This document shows positions 1 to 8,870 of a DNA stretch of 64,000 nt, in pieces. Source of the stretch: Lutimaribacter_A marinistellae (GTDB lineage Bacteria; Pseudomonadota; Alphaproteobacteria; Rhodobacterales; Rhodobacteraceae); NCBI RefSeq assembly GCF_042648365.1, contig NZ_JBHRXI010000001.1, positions 310,001 through 374,000 of the forward strand. Direction: 5' to 3'. The translations under genes and the position numbers were made by a program. Numbering within the stretch: the stretch's first letter is position 1; the number at the start of each line of letters is the position of its first letter. Below the pieces are notes generated by a model, which was not told where the DNA came from, did not search any database, and saw nothing but the letters and a program-made list of their open reading frames with translations.

Positions 1-144
1 GCAAAAAGCCTGCAAGAAGGAAACTGGCGCGCCTATCTTTCGGCGCGCCCCGCGCTCTACGAGCTAGACCCGAAAGGTCCAAATGCAAAAGTACGGCTGG
101 CATGTGAAGGCCTGTCAACCAAGCCAGAACTAGCGGCGGAATGA
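1..144 (+). CDS. 3' end of an unidentified gene (cut by window start)
   Basis: The first frame is open from base 1 to a TGA at 142-144, giving 47 C-terminal residues that end in ...KPELAAE. Composition and codon use look like coding sequence, but there is no recognisable motif, so no function is proposed. It converges on rppH, whose stop lies about 40 bp away. A chance open frame is possible in high-GC DNA, so confidence is moderate. Confidence 0.45.
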   Translation, partial: AKSLQEGNWRAYLSARPALYELDPKGPNAKVRLACEGLSTKPELAAE

Positions 145-182
145 GATCCATTTTGAGCCAGTCAGAGCCTTTCCTGCCCGTG

Positions 183-677
183 TCAGCGCTTGAAATCGAG
201 ATGATCTGAAAAAGCCTGCAGGACCTGAGCATAAACTTCACGCTTGAACGGAACGATCTGGTCGATCAGGCGATCTGGTTCCTGCCATTTCCAATGTGTG
301 AACTCGGGATGCTCGGTGTCGATCTTCACCTGATCGTCCCGGCCTGTGAAACGTAGTAGAAACCACTTTTGCTTCTGCCCCCGGAAGCGTCCCTTCCAGA
401 TGTTCGGCACCAAGGACAAAGGCAGATCATAAGTCAGCCAGTCTTCGGTCTGGTCCACCGGCTCGACGAGATCAGGGGTTACTCCGGTCTCTTCCCACAA
501 CTCGCGCAGCGCGCCCTCGAGCGGGGTTTCGCCGTCATCAAGTCCGCCTTGCGGCATCTGCCAGGCTTCCTCTTCCATGTCGTTGCGCTGTCCGGTGAAG
601 ATAAACCCCCGTTCGTTCATCAACATGACGCCGACACAGGGGCGATAGGGCAGTTTCGCTATTTCGTCTGGGGTCAT
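183..677 (-). CDS. rppH: RNA pyrophosphohydrolase (Nudix family)
   Basis: This 164-residue protein matches the RppH/NudH (IalA) family, which removes pyrophosphate from the 5' triphosphate of mRNA and so triggers 5'-end-dependent decay in the cytoplasm. The complete Nudix box runs from about residue 44 to 66 (begins GGLDDGETPLEGALRE and continues with EETG), with the metal-binding glutamates in place. The N-terminal YRPCVGVMLMNERG and the internal EEAWQMPQGG are RppH hallmarks, and the length is usual for alphaproteobacterial members. It is transcribed leftward, away from the flavoenzyme gene, and appears to be a single-gene unit here. The call is firm because both the box and its flanking signature residues are present. 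Confidence 0.95.
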   Translation of the reverse strand: MTPDEIAKLPYRPCVGVMLMNERGFIFTGQRNDMEEEAWQMPQGGLDDGETPLEGALRELWEETGVTPDLVEPVDQTEDWLTYDLPLSLVPNIWKGRFRGQKQKWFLLRFTGRDDQVKIDTEHPEFTHWKWQEPDRLIDQIVPFKREVYAQVLQAFSDHLDFKR

Positions 678-813
678 GACAGATCTCTCGTTGTTCCCGT
701 CGTTTCTCTAGCAACGCGACGCGACGGCGGGAAGGGTTTGACGCAAGGTTGGGCGTGACACGCCGGGGGAAAGGGCGTCATCGTCTTCGACAAATCCGAG
801 GGAGAGTTTCACC

Positions 814-2841
814 ATGACTGCGTACCCAAATCTGCTGGCCCCGCTCGATCTGGGCTTTACCACCCTGAAGAACCGCGTGCTGATGGGCTCTATGCATACC
901 GGCTTGGAAGAGACAGGCGATTGGAACCGGGTGGCCGAGTTCTATGCCGACCGTGCGCGCGGCGGTGTCGCGTTGATGGTTACCGGCGGAATCGGCCCCA
1001 ACCTGGAAGGCTCGGTCTTGCCGGGAGCGGCGATGATGACCACGGAAAAGGATGTCGAGAACCATTCGGTCGTGACGCAGCGGGTGCATGAGGCTGGCGG
1101 CAAGATCGCGATGCAGATTCTCCACGCCGGTCGCTATGCCTATGGGCCGAAATGCGTGGCACCATCGCCCGTGAAATCACCCATCTCTCCTTTCCCTCCT
1201 AATGAACTGGACGAGGACGGGATTGAAAAACAGATTGCCGACATCGTGAATGCGGCCGTGCTCGCGCAACGCGCCGGATATGACGGCGTCGAGGTCATGG
1301 GGTCCGAGGGCTATTTCCTCAACCAGTTTCTGGTAACTCATACCAACAAGCGCGAGGATCGGTGGGGCGGATCTTACGAAAACCGGATGCGCCTACCGCT
1401 GGAGGTTGTTCGTCGCACACGTGAAGCCGTGGGTTCGGACTTCATAATTATCTATCGACTCTCGATGATTGATCTGGTGCCCAACGGCTCGACCTTTGAC
1501 GAGGTCGTCACTTTGGCGAAAGAGGTCGAAAAAGCAGGCGCGACGATCATCAATACCGGTATCGGGTGGCACGAGGCGCGGATTCCGACCATTGCTACCA
1601 GCGTACCCCGCCGCGCTTTTGCTTGGGTCACGAAAAAGCTGATGGGTCAGGTGTCGATCCCGGTCATCACCTCGAACCGGATCAACACGCCCCAAGTGGC
1701 CGAGGATGTTCTGTCCGAAGGTTGCGCAGACATGGTTTCGTTGGCCCGCCCCATGCTGGCGGATGCGGATTTCGTGAAGAAGGCCGAACTGGGTAAAGCA
1801 GATCGTATCGCGCCCTGTATTGCCTGCAACCAGGCCTGTCTCGATCACACATTCGGGGGAAAACTGACATCCTGTTTGGTCAACCCTCGCGCCTGTCACG
1901 AAACCGAACTTGTTATCACGCAGGTTGTCTCTCCCAAAAGAGTGGCCGTCGTCGGCGCTGGTCCCGCAGGGCTTTCTACTGCGATCACCGCTGCAGAGCG
2001 CGGCCATCGTGTGACACTCTTCGACCGCGCAAGTGAGATTGGCGGACAATTGAACATGGCCAAACAGGTACCCGGGAAAGAGGAGTTTTGGGGACTTGTC
2101 GACTGGTACCGAGCGATGCTGGATGACATGGGCGTCACAGTCGAGCTGGGTCGCAACGTGACGGCGGATGATCTTGACGGGTTCGACGAGGTTGTGATCG
2201 CGACCGGGGTGAACCCGCGCGATCCAAAGATACCTGGCCAAGACAACGAGAATGTCGCGAGCTATGTCGATGTGCTTCGCGGCAAAGCCAAGGTCGGCAA
2301 GCGCGCCGCAGTGATCGGAGCAGGAGGTATCGGGTTCGATGTCTCAGAGTTCCTGTTGCACGAAGGCGAAAGCCCGACCGAGAATCTGCCTTTGTGGATG
2401 AAGGAATGGGGTGTAACGGATCCGGGCGACCATCGGTCTGGACTGGCCCCCGAAGGTCCACAGCCCGAAGCGCCAGCGCGCGAAGTGACGCTGTTGCAGC
2501 GCAAGGCCAGCCGCCATGGTAAAGGCCTGGGCAAGACGACCGGCTGGATCCATCGCGCCGCGCTCAAGATGAAAGACGTAAAATTTGTGGGTGGCGTCAA
2601 CTACGAGAAAATCGATGCCAATGGCCTGCATGTTACCTTTGGTGAGGGACGGGAGAACCCAACCCTGATCGAGGCCGAAACAATCGTTCTGTGCGCCGGG
2701 CAGGAATCAGAACGGTCGCTGGCCGATGCCCTGCTGAGCAAGGGAATCACGCCTCATGTGATCGGTGGTGCGGACGTTGCCGCGGAACTCGACGCAAAGC
2801 GCGCGATTAACCAAGGTGTCCGACTGGCGGCGGCACTTTGA
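814..2841 (+). CDS. fadH: NADPH-dependent 2,4-dienoyl-CoA reductase-like FMN/FeS/FAD enzyme
   Basis: The 675-residue product has the FadH/trimethylamine dehydrogenase architecture: an N-terminal Old-Yellow-Enzyme TIM barrel (about 1-330), a 4Fe-4S motif and a C-terminal FAD/NADPH domain. The cluster cysteines are C335, C338, C342 and C354 (CIACNQAC, then SCLVNPRAC). Dinucleotide-binding glycines appear at VVGAGPAGLS and again at VIGAGGIGFD. Length is close to E. coli FadH (672 aa). FadH reduces the 2,4-dienoyl-CoA formed when unsaturated fatty acids are degraded, although paralogs act on other enones. A good ribosome site (GAGGGAGAG) precedes the ATG at 814. It stands alone between rppH and a LysR gene. 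The family is certain; the exact substrate is inferred. Confidence 0.85.
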   Translation: MTAYPNLLAPLDLGFTTLKNRVLMGSMHTGLEETGDWNRVAEFYADRARGGVALMVTGGIGPNLEGSVLPGAAMMTTEKDVENHSVVTQRVHEAGGKIAMQILHAGRYAYGPKCVAPSPVKSPISPFPPNELDEDGIEKQIADIVNAAVLAQRAGYDGVEVMGSEGYFLNQFLVTHTNKREDRWGGSYENRMRLPLEVVRRTREAVGSDFIIIYRLSMIDLVPNGSTFDEVVTLAKEVEKAGATIINTGIGWHEARIPTIATSVPRRAFAWVTKKLMGQVSIPVITSNRINTPQVAEDVLSEGCADMVSLARPMLADADFVKKAELGKADRIAPCIACNQACLDHTFGGKLTSCLVNPRACHETELVITQVVSPKRVAVVGAGPAGLSTAITAAERGHRVTLFDRASEIGGQLNMAKQVPGKEEFWGLVDWYRAMLDDMGVTVELGRNVTADDLDGFDEVVIATGVNPRDPKIPGQDNENVASYVDVLRGKAKVGKRAAVIGAGGIGFDVSEFLLHEGESPTENLPLWMKEWGVTDPGDHRSGLAPEGPQPEAPAREVTLLQRKASRHGKGLGKTTGWIHRAALKMKDVKFVGGVNYEKIDANGLHVTFGEGRENPTLIEAETIVLCAGQESERSLADALLSKGITPHVIGGADVAAELDAKRAINQGVRLAAAL

Positions 2842-2850
2842 ACCCCAGTT

Positions 2851-2879
2851 ATCGAGAGGGCGCAACGCGCCCTCTCGAT
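2851..2879 (+). terminator. Hairpin terminator after the fadH-like gene
   Basis: A perfect 13-bp inverted repeat (2851-2863 with 2867-2879) and a 3-nt AAC loop begins 10 bp after the stop codon. No clear T-run follows, which is common for alphaproteobacterial terminators. The very strong stem directly after the gene supports the call. Confidence 0.7.
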
Positions 2880-3115
2880 CAAACGCGGTAAGGCTGCCGC
2901 CCAGGGATCGAGTGCGCTGGCAACCGTGCCCCACGGTGGATTGGCAGGTAGCCAAGAAACCTTTGCCACGGCCAGTGTAAGCCAAACGCTAGCCTGTTTC
3001 CTTTGGCTCAACGATCATCGGCTAAATCGCGATATTATCCAACCTGCGCCCATATCTCGCCCAGATTGGCAGCGATACCTTGTCCTCGACACAGGATTGA
3101 ACCGAGGACCCCGGC

Positions 3116-4021
3116 ATGGACCGACTGACCGAAATGGAAGCTTTCGCCAACGTGGTGGATCAGGGCGGATTCACGGATGCGGCAAAGAAGATGGGCATCT
3201 CCAAATCAGCCGTTTCCAAGCATGTTTCGAGTCTTGAGGCACGACTGGGTGCCCGTTTGTTGAATCGGACCACGCGCAGGGTATCACCAACCGAAATCGG
3301 GCTGGCCTATTACGACCGGGCGCGGCGCGTTCTCAACGACGCGGGAGAGGCCGATGCACTGGTCACCTCGATGCAGTCGGCACCATCAGGCCTCCTTCGG
3401 ATCAGCGTCGCTACAGATTTTGGTGTAAACCACCTCTCCCCTGTTCTGTCGAACTTCCTTGCCGATTTTCCGGATATCACCGTCAACATGGTGCTCAACA
3501 ACCGATACGTGGAACTGATTTCCGAAGGCTTCGACATGGCGGTTCGCATCGGCGAACTCGAAGACAGCACCCTGCGAGCGCGGAAATTGACCGAAACGAC
3601 CAAACGCATGATTGCTTCGCCAGCCTATTTCGAGAAGTACGGTCGCCCGCAGAAAATCGACGAATTGAACGAACACAAGCTGCTGCACTATTCAAGCCAA
3701 TCAAGCGGCAACGTCTGGCGACTGACTGCGCCTTCGGGCGAGAAACGCCAGGTGCGCACTGCCGGTTGGCTGAGCGTGAATGATGGCCAGTCGCTGCTGA
3801 ATGCCGCGATCTCGGGGCTGGGGATTGCTTACCTGCCAAGCTATCTCTACGCGCCGGCCCTCAAGGCGGGGCTGGTCGAAGACGCTATGCCCAGCTTGCC
3901 CGATGAGCTGCAGGGGATTTATGCCGTGTACCCACCGGGCCGGTTCACGCAACCGAAGGTGCGGGCTTTCATCGACTTTCTTGTTCAGTCCTTTGCCGAC
4001 AAAGGCGCAATGGATTGGTAG
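3116..4021 (+). CDS. LysR-family transcriptional regulator
   Basis: This 301-residue protein has the LysR layout. An N-terminal winged helix-turn-helix holds the characteristic segment GGFTDAAKKMGISKSAVSKH (about residues 18-37), followed by LEARLGARLLNRTTR. A periplasmic-binding-protein-like effector domain starts near residue 90 (GLLRISVATDFG). Its closest style is the CrgA/AaeR subgroup, which ends with a surface such as VYPPGRFTQPKVRAFIDFL. The effector and targets cannot be read from the sequence. The flanking fadH-like gene is upstream in the same direction but is separated by a strong terminator. The gene ends in its own terminator, so it is likely monocistronic. Confidence 0.92.
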   Translation: MDRLTEMEAFANVVDQGGFTDAAKKMGISKSAVSKHVSSLEARLGARLLNRTTRRVSPTEIGLAYYDRARRVLNDAGEADALVTSMQSAPSGLLRISVATDFGVNHLSPVLSNFLADFPDITVNMVLNNRYVELISEGFDMAVRIGELEDSTLRARKLTETTKRMIASPAYFEKYGRPQKIDELNEHKLLHYSSQSSGNVWRLTAPSGEKRQVRTAGWLSVNDGQSLLNAAISGLGIAYLPSYLYAPALKAGLVEDAMPSLPDELQGIYAVYPPGRFTQPKVRAFIDFLVQSFADKGAMDW

Positions 4022-4054
4022 ATTTTCACGTTGCTTCCCTTGGCAACCAACTGC

Positions 4055-4075
4055 GACCCGCGCTCTGCGCGGGTC
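4055..4075 (+). terminator. Terminator after the LysR gene
   Basis: A 9-bp perfect stem (4055-4063 with 4067-4075) with a TCT loop lies 34 bp past the LysR stop and is followed by ATCTTTGTTC. It sits between two convergent genes and could serve both directions. Confidence 0.7.
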
Positions 4076-4129
4076 ATCTTTGTTCACACACCAAACAAAT
4101 GCAAAGCTGGGCACGAGGCAACCGAAGGT

Positions 4130-5083
4130 TCAGTTCGCAATTACCACCGCTTCGACCCTGCGATTGGCGCGACGTCCTTCATCCGAGGCATTCGTCGCAC
4201 GTGGGGCCAGATAACCCACGCCTCGGGCCGTAATTCGATCAGCGGCAGCGCCATACGTCTCGACCAGCCTGTTTCGGACCGCCTCTGCCCGCCTTTGGCT
4301 TAGCGCGATATTGTCATCAAGGTCTCCGACCGTGTCGGTGTGGCCAACAAGCACGACGTATAGATCGGGATTGAGTGCAAGCATTTCCGTCAGAACCGAA
4401 AGCGAGGGAAAAGGGCCTTCCCCCAGTTCATCCGCCCCTGTTCTGAATTCCAGATCTTCAAGCACCAGCCTGCCGGTATTCTCAAAGCCACCAGCCAGAA
4501 GTTCACTTTGTTCGGCTTCGGCGGCTCGGGGACGTGATGGCGCAAGCGGTTGCGATGGAAGGGTGTCAACCGGCAGGACGTGTATCATCTGTATATAGAT
4601 GTCGGGCACGTCGCGGCTGATCAGGAGGCTCAGAGCCTCGCCGGTGCGGGTGGCCGAGAGGAAACGATAGTCGCGAATAGCAACATACATATCCGGAGCC
4701 GGGACGACCTCGGTCGAGAAACGAAAATCGAAACCGCCGCAAGCGCGCGCTGCGCAGTCCAGAACCACGTCCCATCCCTGAGCAGCAAGCCGCTCGCGCA
4801 AGGGCGAAAGGATCTGCAGCGTCGTCGCCGATCCTGCTTGCAAACGCCAGGTGAAGCGCTCAACCCGCCCTTCGAACCTGCGCGAGGGAACCGTTTCGCC
4901 GTCGAACGCCTCAACCGGTAAGTTATAGCTTTCGAGCGGACTGATGCGCTCCGACAAAAGGCGTGCGCCCTCGGGCAACGGCAAATCTTGAGCGTGCAGG
5001 GGAATCGCCCCAAAAACCAAAAAAGCCAGCGCCACCCGCAAGCGCACGAACTTCCTATCTGGACTGCGCGTGATACTCATCAT
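4130..5083 (-). CDS. OmpA-family C-terminal domain protein, exported
   Basis: The 317-residue protein starts with a basic stretch and a hydrophobic segment ending near LHAQ, which reads as a Sec signal peptide of about 32 residues. The C-terminal third (about 205-317) is an OmpA/MotB-like peptidoglycan-binding domain, with VVLVGHTDTVGD, the LSQRRAEAVRNRL helix and the closing RRANRRVEAVV. This domain usually ties an outer-membrane or periplasmic protein to peptidoglycan. The N-terminal two thirds have no motif I recognise. Its start overlaps the end of the upstream AhpD-like gene by 29 bp, so they probably form one transcript. A second in-frame Met at position 2 makes the exact start trivial. 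Confidence 0.85.
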   Translation of the reverse strand: MMSITRSPDRKFVRLRVALAFLVFGAIPLHAQDLPLPEGARLLSERISPLESYNLPVEAFDGETVPSRRFEGRVERFTWRLQAGSATTLQILSPLRERLAAQGWDVVLDCAARACGGFDFRFSTEVVPAPDMYVAIRDYRFLSATRTGEALSLLISRDVPDIYIQMIHVLPVDTLPSQPLAPSRPRAAEAEQSELLAGGFENTGRLVLEDLEFRTGADELGEGPFPSLSVLTEMLALNPDLYVVLVGHTDTVGDLDDNIALSQRRAEAVRNRLVETYGAAADRITARGVGYLAPRATNASDEGRRANRRVEAVVIAN

Positions 5084-5627
5084 TCGGTTTCATTGCCGTC
5101 GCCGACGCCACCCTGTTCGTCATATTGAAGAAACCGGCAACATTGGCGATATCCCAGATGTCCCGGTCGGAGAAGCCGACCTCTCGAAGGGTTTGTCGGT
5201 GCTCCTCTTCGATCTCGGCGCTGGCCGTCGTCATCTTGGCAGCGAAATCGAGCATTGCGCGTTGCCGGGCATCCAACGGTGCGACACGGTAGTTCATGAC
5301 AAGCATTTCGCCGAGTATCGGGTCACCCGACAGTTCACGAACAGCCGCGCCGTGAGCAACAAGACAATAGAAGCACTTGTTGATCGATGAAACGACCACA
5401 GCGATCATTTCCCGCTCCAGCTTCGTCAGCCTGCTTTCGGCAAGCATCAGATCGTTATACATCGCGGTGAAGGCGTTCAGTTTGGCAATGTCAAAAGCAT
5501 TGGCCTTCAGCACGTTGGGGATCATCCCAAGCTTTTCTGTGCAGATATCGAAGTATTTCTGCGTCTCGGGCGGCAATGGATCCACCATTGGCAGGTCCAG
5601 CGCGGTCGGGCTGTTCTTGTCGGTCAC
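5055..5627 (-). CDS. AhpD/carboxymuconolactone-decarboxylase-type peroxidase-related protein
   Basis: A 190-residue all-helical CMD-domain protein. The redox motif CFYCLVAH supplies C85, C88 and H92, matching the CxxCxxxH active site of AhpD-like alkylhydroperoxidases. The preceding LTKLEREMIAVVVSS and the later DIWDIANVAGFFNMTNRVA are conserved in the uncharacterised peroxidase-related subfamily. It probably handles peroxides or works as a thiol reductase, but the partner is unknown. It sits in a leftward group with the GNAT gene upstream (15 bp gap) and the OmpA gene downstream (29 bp overlap). Confidence 0.87.
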   Translation of the reverse strand: MTDKNSPTALDLPMVDPLPPETQKYFDICTEKLGMIPNVLKANAFDIAKLNAFTAMYNDLMLAESRLTKLEREMIAVVVSSINKCFYCLVAHGAAVRELSGDPILGEMLVMNYRVAPLDARQRAMLDFAAKMTTASAEIEEEHRQTLREVGFSDRDIWDIANVAGFFNMTNRVASATAMKPNDEYHAQSR

Positions 5628-5642
5628 TTTGGTCTTTCTCCC

Positions 5643-6353
5643 TCAGGGCTTCAGGCGATAGTGATACGCTCCGACGACCTCCATTCCGAGGGAGCGATAA
5701 AGGGCGTTGGCCCCTTCGTTTGCCTTTGTGCAGATCACGCTAAGCGTATCGGCCCCGTTGTCCAGCGCCCAAAAGGCCGCGCCGCGCATCATCCACTGGC
5801 CCAGCCCCTGCTTGCGCTGATGCGGCAAGATCTCGACCGCGTGAACCATGGCTACACCCTCGTGTATGGCGACGAACGCAGCACCGCCTGGCTTATCATT
5901 GTAGCGGGACAAAAGTCCGGCTTTCGGTGCAGAAGCACGATCCATGACAGCTTGGCGAGCAGGACCAATGCCGCCGGCGGCCCAGATCTCTCGCATTATG
6001 GCCAATGGCTCCCACAGGGTGAACACCGTGACCCGTGGGATCGGCTTGTCGGTCAACAGCCCGGCGGCACAAGCATAGATGTTTACCGGGTCCAGCACGT
6101 CGTAGCCAAGGGCGGCAAGTCGCGCATCAAGCGCGTCCTGGCCGGGGCGGACCTGAAACAATCGACGCTGCCCCATGTCGAGCATGATTTTTTCTGCATC
6201 TGCGATCTGTTCGTCGGACACATTCCCCTCGATAGAGGCGGCCGATACCCGCGACCCACCTCCCTGCCCTTCTCTTAGTGTGATGTTGCCGATCCGTTTC
6301 ACACTGGCAGCAGGCCAGGTCCCGTCAACGACCGCCGGCCAGTTTACAATCAC
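5643..6353 (-). CDS. GNAT-family N-acetyltransferase
   Basis: The 236-residue protein carries a GNAT domain in its C-terminal half. AFVAIHEGVAMVHAVEILP precedes the acetyl-CoA pyrophosphate-binding loop HQRKQGLGQWMM, which fits the Q/RxxGxG/A pattern. ANEGANALYRSLGM is the usual C-terminal signature. The N-terminal half is a divergent GNAT-like fold without clear motifs, as in tandem-GNAT proteins. The substrate is unknown. It overlaps the upstream molybdopterin-binding gene by 4 bp (ATGA), so translation is likely coupled. Confidence 0.85.
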   Translation of the reverse strand: MIVNWPAVVDGTWPAASVKRIGNITLREGQGGGSRVSAASIEGNVSDEQIADAEKIMLDMGQRRLFQVRPGQDALDARLAALGYDVLDPVNIYACAAGLLTDKPIPRVTVFTLWEPLAIMREIWAAGGIGPARQAVMDRASAPKAGLLSRYNDKPGGAAFVAIHEGVAMVHAVEILPHQRKQGLGQWMMRGAAFWALDNGADTLSVICTKANEGANALYRSLGMEVVGAYHYRLKP

Positions 6354-7072
6354 TGTTCGAGATCCCTGCTCAACCGTGTGACCGCCGCATCGACCCGCGC
6401 GCCATCTCTACCGCGTACAACGATATTGGCACCGAAGATTCCGTCCTTCTGAAACGGATAACACCCGATGGATAGATCAGGAAAATCTCCGGCAAGGTCA
6501 GTCAGCAGGCTGGCAATGTCGCCTTCACCCCGGTTCACTCTGAGCGATTGAGAAAGAAGCGGCGCGCCGCCGGTTATCGTTGGCAACACCGAGGCAACCA
6601 TTGCTTCGAACACGGCGGGGACTCCTGCCATCACATGCACGTTTTCAATGGTGAAACCAGGTGCCGTGGAAACCGGATTCTCGATCAGTTTTGCTCCGTC
6701 GGGAATGCGTGCCATGCGCAAGCGGGCGGCATTCAACTCAAGACCGGTGCGTCGGTAATGCTCTTCGAGCAGGGCACGTGCATCGTCGCGAACATCGATG
6801 GGCGTGTCAAAGGCACGCGCGATACAATCGGCTGTTATGTCATCATGGGTCGGACCGATACCACCGCTTGTAAACACGTGGTCATAGGTTGTGCTCAACT
6901 CTCTAACTGCCCTTTCGATGGCCGCCGCGTCATCACTCACAACGCGTGCTTCCCTAAGGTCGACACCGTGTTTGGTGAGTTCCTTGGCAAGGTAGTTCAT
7001 GTTGGCATCACGTGTGCGGCCCGAGAGGATTTCGTCCCCGATCACAAGCATTGCGGCGGTTGGATTGGCCAT
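6350..7072 (-). CDS. CinA/MoaB-like molybdopterin-binding domain protein
   Basis: The 240-residue protein starts MANPTAAMLVIGDEILSG, the first strand and loop of the MoaB/Mog/CinA-N fold. TSGGIGPTHDD marks the molybdopterin/nucleotide-binding loop. The C-terminal deamidase domain of full CinA is absent, as in the stand-alone COG1058 proteins common in Rhodobacteraceae. I chose the ATG at 7072 over an upstream alternative because it has a purine-rich ribosome site (AGAAGGGG) and conserved homology begins there. The biochemical role of the stand-alone form is not settled. It heads a four-gene leftward group. Confidence 0.85.
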   Translation of the reverse strand: MANPTAAMLVIGDEILSGRTRDANMNYLAKELTKHGVDLREARVVSDDAAAIERAVRELSTTYDHVFTSGGIGPTHDDITADCIARAFDTPIDVRDDARALLEEHYRRTGLELNAARLRMARIPDGAKLIENPVSTAPGFTIENVHVMAGVPAVFEAMVASVLPTITGGAPLLSQSLRVNRGEGDIASLLTDLAGDFPDLSIGCYPFQKDGIFGANIVVRGRDGARVDAAVTRLSRDLEQ

Positions 7073-7247
7073 GGGCGCCCCTTCTCTCGTTGGATGGTGG
7101 AGGCAGGTATAGGCCGCGGCGTAGAGGCTTTCAAACCCCACTTGCAAGCGCGTCGCGCAGGACGGCCAAATCCCGGGTGACAATTTAAGGTCAGGTTGCT
7201 AACCATCCGAAAGATTTGATGCCTCTTTGAAAAGAACGAGATCAACC

Positions 7248-7811
7248 TTGCAGATTGAAAAGACCGCCCTTGATGGCGTGCTGATCCTGACCCCCGCGCG
7301 ATATGGCGACCATCGCGGATTCTTCTCGGAAAGCTGGAACAAGAAGCGCCTGGCAGATGCCGGTTTGGACATGCCGGAATTCGTCCAGGACAACCACTCG
7401 CTATCGGCTCAGGTCGGCACCGTACGTGGTCTGCATTTCCAGTCGCCACCGCACGCACAAGGCAAACTCGTACGCTGCGGTAAGGGACGGCTTTTCGATG
7501 TTGCGGTCGATATCCGAAAAGGCAGCCCGACCTTCGGACAATGGACTGGGGCCGAGCTGAGTTTCGAGAACGGAACCCAACTGTGGATCCCGGCAGGTTT
7601 CCTGCACGGGTTCATGACCCTCGAACCCGACACCGAGATCATCTACAAATGCACGGACTACTATGCACCGGAGTGTGATGGTGCGGTGCGTTGGGACAGT
7701 TGCGGCATCGACTGGCCGCTTGAGGGGATCATGCCCGTATTGTCAGAGAAAGACGAGAAGGCCCCCACACTCCCGGAGTTCGAAAGTCCATTCGACTGGA
7801 GCGCGAAATGA
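7248..7811 (+). CDS. rfbC: dTDP-4-dehydrorhamnose 3,5-epimerase
   Basis: This cupin-type epimerase (187 aa from the chosen start) performs the third step of dTDP-L-rhamnose synthesis. Signature segments are GDHRGFFSESWN, FVQDNHS, the catalytic-His segment VRGLHFQ (H63), and WIPAGFLHGF. The start is uncertain because only TTG codons are available: the one at 7248 gives MQIEKTALDG, the usual family N-terminus, with a weak GAACGAG upstream; another TTG at 7227 would add seven residues. It is the first gene of a tight four-gene rhamnose operon and overlaps rfbB by 4 bp. Weak initiation may keep pathway output low. Confidence 0.93.
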   Translation: MQIEKTALDGVLILTPARYGDHRGFFSESWNKKRLADAGLDMPEFVQDNHSLSAQVGTVRGLHFQSPPHAQGKLVRCGKGRLFDVAVDIRKGSPTFGQWTGAELSFENGTQLWIPAGFLHGFMTLEPDTEIIYKCTDYYAPECDGAVRWDSCGIDWPLEGIMPVLSEKDEKAPTLPEFESPFDWSAK

Positions 7812-8860
7812 AGCTTCTCGTCACCGGAGGCGCTGGTTTCATCGGGTCGGCAGTGGTGCGGCAAGCCGTTGGTGAAGGGCACGCAGTCATCAACCTCGAT
7901 GCATTGACCTACGCTGCATGCCTCGAAAACGTGGCCTCCGTGGCGAATGACCCGCTCTACAGTTTCGAGCAGGTCGACATTCGCGATGCTGCCGCGGTGG
8001 ATGAATGCATCGCTCGTAACGCACCCGACGCGATCATGCACCTGGCTGCCGAAAGCCACGTGGACCGATCCATCGACGGCCCCGGCGTGTTCATCGAAAC
8101 CAATGTGATGGGTACCTACAACCTGCTCCAGTCGGCGCGCGCGCTATGGGAGCGCAAGGGACGTGACGAAACGTTCCGCTTTCACCATATCAGCACTGAC
8201 GAGGTTTTCGGCTCGCTACCCGCCGATCCTGACGTTCAATTCACCGAGGACACCCCCTACGATCCTCGTTCACCCTATTCGGCATCCAAGGCCAGTTCTG
8301 ACCACCTCGTGCGCGCCTGGCATGAAACCTACGGTTTGCCGATAGTTCTGACCAACTGCTCGAACAATTACGGCCCGTACCATTTCCCCGAAAAGCTTAT
8401 CCCTGTCATCATCCTCAACGCCCTCGCGGGAAAGCCACTGCCAATTTATGGAGACGGTTCGAATGTACGCGACTGGCTGTATGTTGAGGATCACGCTGAC
8501 GCGTTGCTTTGCGTTCTGAAAAACGGTCAGGTCGGCAGATCGTACAATATCGGCGGCGAAAACGAACGCAGCAACTTGCAACTTGTGCGGACGCTTTGCG
8601 AGATTCTGGACCGGCTGAGCCCGCGTTCGGATAATGCTTCCTATGCAGAACTGATCACTTTTGTCGCTGACCGACCGGGCCACGACGCGCGCTATGCCAT
8701 TGATCCGACTCGCATCCGGACCGAATTAGGGTGGCGTCCCAGTGTGACGGTTGAAGAGGGCCTTGAGCGCACGGTGCGCTGGTATCTCGACAACGAAGCA
8801 TGGTGGCAAGCTTTGCAGAACCGCGAAGGCGTAGGCCAACGACTGGGCACAAAGGCATGA
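7808..8860 (+). CDS. rfbB: dTDP-glucose 4,6-dehydratase
   Basis: A 350-residue extended short-chain dehydrogenase that converts dTDP-glucose to dTDP-4-keto-6-deoxyglucose using tightly bound NAD. The Rossmann motif GGAGFIGS starts at residue 7. The dehydratase-specific catalytic acids are seen in HHISTDEVFG, and the YxxxK pair is in YSASKASSDH. NCSNNYGPYHFPEKLIP and NVRDWLYVEDH are strongly conserved in RfbB. Length is normal. It overlaps rfbC by 4 bp and is followed by rfbD after a 10-bp gap, indicating one transcript. Confidence 0.97.
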   Translation: MKLLVTGGAGFIGSAVVRQAVGEGHAVINLDALTYAACLENVASVANDPLYSFEQVDIRDAAAVDECIARNAPDAIMHLAAESHVDRSIDGPGVFIETNVMGTYNLLQSARALWERKGRDETFRFHHISTDEVFGSLPADPDVQFTEDTPYDPRSPYSASKASSDHLVRAWHETYGLPIVLTNCSNNYGPYHFPEKLIPVIILNALAGKPLPIYGDGSNVRDWLYVEDHADALLCVLKNGQVGRSYNIGGENERSNLQLVRTLCEILDRLSPRSDNASYAELITFVADRPGHDARYAIDPTRIRTELGWRPSVTVEEGLERTVRWYLDNEAWWQALQNREGVGQRLGTKA

Positions 8861-8870
8861 GGGGCCAAGC

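Noticed and set aside
1393..2241. A 282-residue frame opposite the fadH-like gene.
   Set aside because: The + strand frame has a full set of FMN, FeS and FAD motifs; the opposite one reads as an antisense shadow.
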